NCBI GenBank assembly: GCA_035379765.1
Contig: DAOSVX010000028.1
Span: 1-9,556, forward strand
Direction: 5' to 3'
Origin: DAOSVX01 sp035379765
GTDB lineage: Bacteria > Bacillota_I > Bacilli_A > RF39 > UBA660
DNA length: 9,556 nt
How positions within the stretch are numbered: the stretch's first letter is position 1; each line of letters starts with the position of its first letter. Under the pieces are notes generated by a model. The model saw nothing but the letters and a program-made list of their open reading frames with translations. It had not been told where the DNA came from and did no database searches. The translations under genes were made by a program, and so were the position numbers. Shown here piece by piece: positions 6,548 through 9,556 of the stretch.

Positions 6548-7778
6548 GTTTAGTAAATTCTTTACTTAATAAATTTCTTTTTTCTAGTCTACTATATGAT
6601 CTAGAATCAATAATTAAATCAAATTCCCCAATAAATTCAAATATCTTTGGGTTAAAGCTTAATTTAAATTGGTTAAGGCCATAATATTTATCATTTTTAT
6701 CATTAAATAAACCAGTTACACCATTTAAATCAGCAAATTTATATTCATTTTTATATAATTCCATAATTTTGTAATACATAAAATGGTTAGAATTAATATT
6801 AGTATATTTATCATTAAATCCAGTTCTAACAAAATAAATGCGATTATCGTGTTTAATTATTAAAGCTCCACCAAGATATTCTTCTTGGGTAGATTTAATT
6901 TTATTAGTAGCTAGTAAGATATCTTCTTTTAAAGAATGTAATTTTTTATCAGATTCCATTTTAGAATTTAAAACCGATTTTTTCTTACTACTTTGAAGCG
7001 TTTGGTTACAAAAGTTATTTATTTCTAACTCTTCTTCATATTTTTCCTGAGTACTAACTAAAAAGTTTTTGTAATTAACTTTGAGTAAAAGTAATTCCGC
7101 TTCACTAAATTTATCAAAAGCATTATAGTAATCTTTATAATAGTTTATTTTACGATCTTTTTTATTTTTAATAAATTTATAAAAAATATCCATTTTGTCT
7201 ATATTAGCTTTTTCTAAATATAAACCTTGTCTTTCACTTTTTTTAATTTTCCCTCGAGTAGTCTTAGAAACTGAATTGATATTTAATTCACTAAGATTAA
7301 CAATGGCATTAAATCTGGGAATTAAAGTTTCAAAAGCATAATTAGGTTTTAATTGTTTATAACCATAAGTAGTTAAACTATCAACTATTTTAACATTTTG
7401 ATTATATAGTACTTTGTAATTATTATCTTTAATAGCTTCACCAATGGCTATCTCAGGATTTATTTTAATAAAAACAACTTTCTTTTTATAATAATATTCA
7501 GCAATAGCTTTAGTAAATTTTTTTAGTAAATCAGGATTATAAAAATCTAATAAAAATCCTTTGGGAGCATAACCATATAAATAATGGTTTTTAATTTTTT
7601 TTAAAAGAATAACAGAGGCAGCTACTAAATTATTATATTCATCTATGTAACCTATTAGATTATAGTTATAACCATGTTTACTCATTAAGATAGCATAGCT
7701 AGAAGTTTGATGATAGCTTCTTAAAGGATGTTTTTTAGCAAATTCATCAAATTCAAATATACTTAATTCTTTAATCAT
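6543..7778 (-). CDS. FemABX/MurM-like aminoacyl-tRNA-dependent peptidoglycan bridge aminoacyltransferase
   Basis: Enzymes of this family move an amino acid from an aminoacyl-tRNA onto the stem peptide of lipid II, building the interpeptide bridge at the inner membrane face. The protein has 411 residues, close to the usual size. The first GNAT-like half includes YLYGYAPKGFLLDF (about 66-79). The second half begins near FNAIVNLSEL and TTRGKIKKSERQGL, the family's basic substrate-contact region. A charged helical arm (about 243-300) is the typical Fem coiled coil. The C-terminal part shows GGALIIKHDNRIYFVRTG, FADLNGVTG and the family ending FKLSFNP...EFIGEFDL (371-388). The start is ATG at 7778-7776, six bases after GAGGTG (7790-7785). 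A GTG three codons further out lies inside that ribosome site and is rejected. The amino acid transferred cannot be told. It is convergent with the unknown gene and divergent from eno. Confidence 0.93.
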   Translation of the reverse strand: MIKELSIFEFDEFAKKHPLRSYHQTSSYAILMSKHGYNYNLIGYIDEYNNLVAASVILLKKIKNHYLYGYAPKGFLLDFYNPDLLKKFTKAIAEYYYKKKVVFIKINPEIAIGEAIKDNNYKVLYNQNVKIVDSLTTYGYKQLKPNYAFETLIPRFNAIVNLSELNINSVSKTTRGKIKKSERQGLYLEKANIDKMDIFYKFIKNKKDRKINYYKDYYNAFDKFSEAELLLLKVNYKNFLVSTQEKYEEELEINNFCNQTLQSSKKKSVLNSKMESDKKLHSLKEDILLATNKIKSTQEEYLGGALIIKHDNRIYFVRTGFNDKYTNINSNHFMYYKIMELYKNEYKFADLNGVTGLFNDKNDKYYGLNQFKLSFNPKIFEFIGEFDLIIDSRSYSRLEKRNLLSKEFTKQ

Positions 7779-7811
7779 CAAAATCACCTCAAATTGCTAT
7801 CAAGTTATTAA

Positions 7812-7840
7812 ATTGTACCATAAAAGGCTTAAAAAATCTA
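7812..7840 (-). promoter_or_regulatory. Probable promoter of the femABX-like gene
   Basis: On the minus strand a good -10 box, TACAAT (7817-7812), lies about 35 bases before the start codon. The -35 region is poor (TAGATT at 17 bases), so only the -10 is convincing. It is back to back with the eno promoter. Confidence 0.45.
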
Positions 7841-7841
7841 G

Positions 7842-7870
7842 TTGCTTAAATGTTGATATTAAGTTATAAT
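7842..7870 (+). promoter_or_regulatory. Sigma-A type promoter of eno
   Basis: TTGCTT (7842-7847) and a perfect TATAAT (7865-7870) are 17 bases apart. Transcription from about 7877 gives a short leader of about 20 bases holding the ribosome site AAGGTGAT (7886-7893). Confidence 0.8.
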
Positions 7871-7896
7871 TTAATAGAGAATAAAAAGGTGATACC

Positions 7897-9132
7897 ATGG
7901 AAATAAAGGATTTAAAAGCTCGTGAAATATTAGATTCTAGAGGTAATCCTACTGTTGAAGTAGAATTAACTATTTCGGATGGTAGAAAAGTAGTAGCATC
8001 TACTCCTAGCGGAGCATCTACTGGTAAAAAAGAAGCTTTAGAACTTAGAGATAATGATCCTAAAAGATATCAAGGTAAGGGAGTTTTAAAAGCTGTTAAT
8101 AATATAAATGGTGTTATAAGAGATAATTTAATTGGGGCACCTTTAAATCAAAGAAGAATAGATAATGCTTTAATAAGTATTGATGGTACTCCTAATAAGA
8201 GTTATTTGGGAGCCAATGCCACTTTAGCAGTTTCCTTAGCAGCTTTAAAAGCAGCAGCTTTAGCAAATAATAAAGAATTATATGAATATGTTTCTAATGG
8301 TAAAGTATCATTACCACTTCCGATGGTTAACATTATTAATGGGGGAGCTCATGCTGATAATAATTTAGATATTCAAGAATTTATGATTGTACCAATTATT
8401 AGAACTTTCAAAGAACGTTTAAGAGCTAGTAGTGAAATATATCATAGTTTAAAAAAGATTTTAAAAGAAAAGAAATTTTCAACTGCAGTAGGTGATGAAG
8501 GTGGTTTCGCTCCTAATCTTGATTCTAATAAAGAAGCTTTAGATTTAATTATTAAAGCTATTAACGAAGCTGGATATACACCAGGAAGACAAATTTACAT
8601 AGCTTTAGATGTGGCAGCTTCATCTTTTTATCTAAGTGATATAGATAGATACTTATTTGAAGGTAAGAAAATAAGTGGCGAAAAATTATTAGAATATTAT
8701 CAAAATCTTATTAAGGAGTATCCTATTATTAGTATTGAAGATGCCTTTAGTGAAACGGATATAAATAATATTCAAAAATTAACATCTATTTATAAACATA
8801 AAATATTAATAGTAGGTGATGATTATTTTGTAACTAACAAAAATATGTTGCAAGATGGCATAGATAAAAAATATTGTAATGCCATTATCATTAAACCTAA
8901 TCAAATAGGGACGATAAGTGAGACTTGTGATACGATAAAATTAGCTTATTTAAACAACTATAAGATGATAATGTCTCATCGTAGTGGCGAAACAGAAGAT
9001 ACAGCTATAGCTGACTTAGTATGTGGCTTTAATATTCCTTTTATTAAAACGGGATCCATTGCTAGAGGCGAAAGAATAGCTAAATATAATAGATTGCTTA
9101 AAATAGAAGAAAACTTACTTAACCAAAAATAA
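7897..9132 (+). CDS. eno: Enolase (phosphopyruvate hydratase)
   Basis: This glycolytic enzyme converts 2-phosphoglycerate to phosphoenolpyruvate. It opens with the family signature AREILDSRGNPTVEVE (8-23) and PSGASTGKKEALELRD (37-52). The catalytic set looks complete: His152 in GGAHADNN, Glu161 in IQEFMI, Glu201 in GDEGGFAPN, metal ligands Asp238 (ALDVAAS), Glu281 (SIEDAF) and Asp308 (VGDDYFVTN), Lys333 (IIIKPNQIG), SHRSGETED (360-368) and Lys384 (IKTGSIARGERIAKYN). At 411 residues it is slightly shorter than the common length of about 430, through small loop deletions and not a truncated end. Several normally conserved spots differ, including IEDAFSETDI where many have IEDGLDEDDW, and VPIIRTFKERLRASSE. 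The start has AAGGTGAT 3-5 bases upstream. It heads an eno-secG-rnr block known from Firmicutes. Confidence 0.97.
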   Translation: MEIKDLKAREILDSRGNPTVEVELTISDGRKVVASTPSGASTGKKEALELRDNDPKRYQGKGVLKAVNNINGVIRDNLIGAPLNQRRIDNALISIDGTPNKSYLGANATLAVSLAALKAAALANNKELYEYVSNGKVSLPLPMVNIINGGAHADNNLDIQEFMIVPIIRTFKERLRASSEIYHSLKKILKEKKFSTAVGDEGGFAPNLDSNKEALDLIIKAINEAGYTPGRQIYIALDVAASSFYLSDIDRYLFEGKKISGEKLLEYYQNLIKEYPIISIEDAFSETDINNIQKLTSIYKHKILIVGDDYFVTNKNMLQDGIDKKYCNAIIIKPNQIGTISETCDTIKLAYLNNYKMIMSHRSGETEDTAIADLVCGFNIPFIKTGSIARGERIAKYNRLLKIEENLLNQK

Positions 9133-9160
9133 TTGCCTTTTTTAAAATATTATGTTAAAT
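9133..9160 (+). promoter_or_regulatory. Possible internal promoter before secG
   Basis: TTGCCT (9133-9138), directly after the eno stop, and TTAAAT (9155-9160) are 16 bases apart. The match is partial, and secG may simply be read through from eno because no terminator lies between them. Confidence 0.3.
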
Positions 9161-9185
9161 TAGACGCTGAGGAACGAGTGATATA

Positions 9186-9401
9186 ATGGAAACAATATTA
9201 TTAATAATTTCAATTTTACTTATTGCAATTGTTTTATTACAAAGTGGTAAAGCTAGTGATGCTAGTCAGATAATAACTGGTGGTAATGAATCACTATTTA
9301 AAAATCAAAAAGAACGTGGTAGTGAATTATTTATTAGTAGACTAACACTAGTATTAGGAGTAGCTTTCTTTGTAATATCATTTATTCTATTTATAAAGTA
9401 A
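9186..9401 (+). CDS. secG: Preprotein translocase subunit SecG
   Basis: SecG is the small accessory subunit of the SecYEG channel in the cytoplasmic membrane and helps SecA-driven export. The 71-residue length is typical. Two membrane helices (about 3-18 and 51-70) flank a cytoplasmic loop with the family marks LLQSGK (17-22) and TGGNESLF (31-38) followed by KERGSE. The ribosome site is GAGTGAT (9176-9182), with GAGGAA slightly further upstream. It follows eno by 53 bases and precedes a probable rnr, as in many Firmicutes. Confidence 0.95.
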   Translation: METILLIISILLIAIVLLQSGKASDASQIITGGNESLFKNQKERGSELFISRLTLVLGVAFFVISFILFIK

Positions 9402-9403
9402 TA

Positions 9404-9430
9404 GAAGAACTATTTATTAGTTCTTTTTTT
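9404..9430 (+). terminator. Intrinsic terminator after secG
   Basis: AGAACTA (9406-9412) pairs with TAGTTCT (9418-9424) around a TTTAT loop, followed by a run of T. It starts a few bases after the secG stop. The unrelated stem sequence shows that the 5066 and 6518 hairpins are not the only terminator type here. Confidence 0.85.
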
Positions 9431-9449
9431 ATGCAATAAATAAATAATG

Positions 9450-9464
9450 TGATAAAATTATAAT
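9450..9464 (+). promoter_or_regulatory. Possible promoter of the gene starting at 9475
   Basis: An extended -10 box TGATAAAAT (9450-9458) and a perfect TATAAT (9459-9464) lie just before the ribosome site. No good -35 box is seen. Either box would give an unusually short leader. Confidence 0.35.
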
Positions 9465-9474
9465 GAGGTAAGAT

Positions 9475-9556
9475 ATGAGAGAGTTGATATTAGAAAAATT
9501 AGATAAAGTATTGGATGCTATGGATTTAATGTCTATAAATGATTTACTAGGTCTTA
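9475..9556 (+). CDS. rnr: Probable ribonuclease R, N-terminal fragment (3' end outside window)
   Basis: Only 27 codons are visible, beginning MRELILEKLDKVLDAMDL and running off the window end without a stop. GAGGT (9465-9469) lies 5 bases before the ATG, a strong ribosome site. The short helical stretch followed by SINDLLGL resembles the winged-helix start of RNase R proteins, and rnr follows secG in many Firmicutes. The name rests mainly on gene order. The catalytic RNB domain lies outside the window. Confidence 0.6.
   Translation, partial: MRELILEKLDKVLDAMDLMSINDLLGL

Noticed and set aside
5066..6548. Insertion sequence or transposon with terminal inverted repeats around the orphan gene
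   Set aside because: The repeats are functional-looking terminators overlapping neighbouring stop codons, no target-site duplication was seen, and the orphan shows no recognisable transposase motifs.
7779..7787. GTG start at 7787 for the minus-strand femABX-like gene
   Set aside because: This GTG is part of the GAGGTGAT ribosome binding site that serves the ATG at 7778.
1..9556. Mycoplasma-type code with TGA as tryptophan
   Set aside because: Tryptophans in leuS and the other genes are TGG and the frames read cleanly without TGA as a sense codon.
1..9556. CRISPR arrays, tRNA genes or tandem repeats
   Set aside because: No regularly spaced direct repeats and no cloverleaf with a T-loop GTTCRANNC were seen on either strand.

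Overview
The window is AT-rich throughout. It carries dense Firmicutes-type genes with strong GAGG/AAGGTGAT ribosome binding sites, TTG-N17-TATAAT promoters, a T-box leader, short hairpin/T-run terminators and an eno-secG-(rnr) order. Every readable stop codon is TAA and tryptophan is encoded by TGG, so nothing suggests the Mycoplasma code. The best guess is an uncultured or gut-type low-GC Bacilli/Mycoplasmatota-like lineage using the standard bacterial code. This is inferred from style and gene content, not from a marker gene.

Layout: (1) 1-1104 is the 3' part of a GH31 alpha-glycosidase whose start lies outside the window. (2) 1082-5099 is a transcription unit with its own promoter (overlapping the GH31 stop), a T-box leader with a CTC leucine specifier, a small three-helix membrane protein, leuS (leucyl-tRNA synthetase) and a membrane-anchored class A beta-lactamase/PBP-fold protein, closed by a strong hairpin terminator. 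(3) 5156-6463 is an unrecognised protein of about 435 residues. (4) 6543-7778, on the minus strand, is a FemABX/MurM-like aminoacyl-tRNA-dependent peptidoglycan-bridge transferase. (5) From 7842 onward, enolase, secG and the first 27 codons of a probable RNase R gene run on the plus strand.

How they fit together: the T-box should raise expression of the membrane protein, LeuRS and the beta-lactamase-fold protein when uncharged tRNA-Leu accumulates. FemABX and the serine-hydrolase-like protein are both plausible cell-wall genes and lie on either side of the unknown gene. The eno-secG-rnr block is a conserved housekeeping neighbourhood of Firmicutes.

The most unusual points are: the unknown gene is bracketed by two near-identical terminators in inverted orientation, each overlapping the stop codon of a cell-wall-type gene; an uncharacterised membrane protein sits between a leucine T-box and leuS; and the beta-lactamase-fold protein lacks a visible omega-loop glutamate. 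I found no CRISPR array, tRNA, rRNA, insertion sequence or phage gene. No gene-free stretch exceeds 300 bases; the longest, 1105-1322, is filled by the T-box leader.
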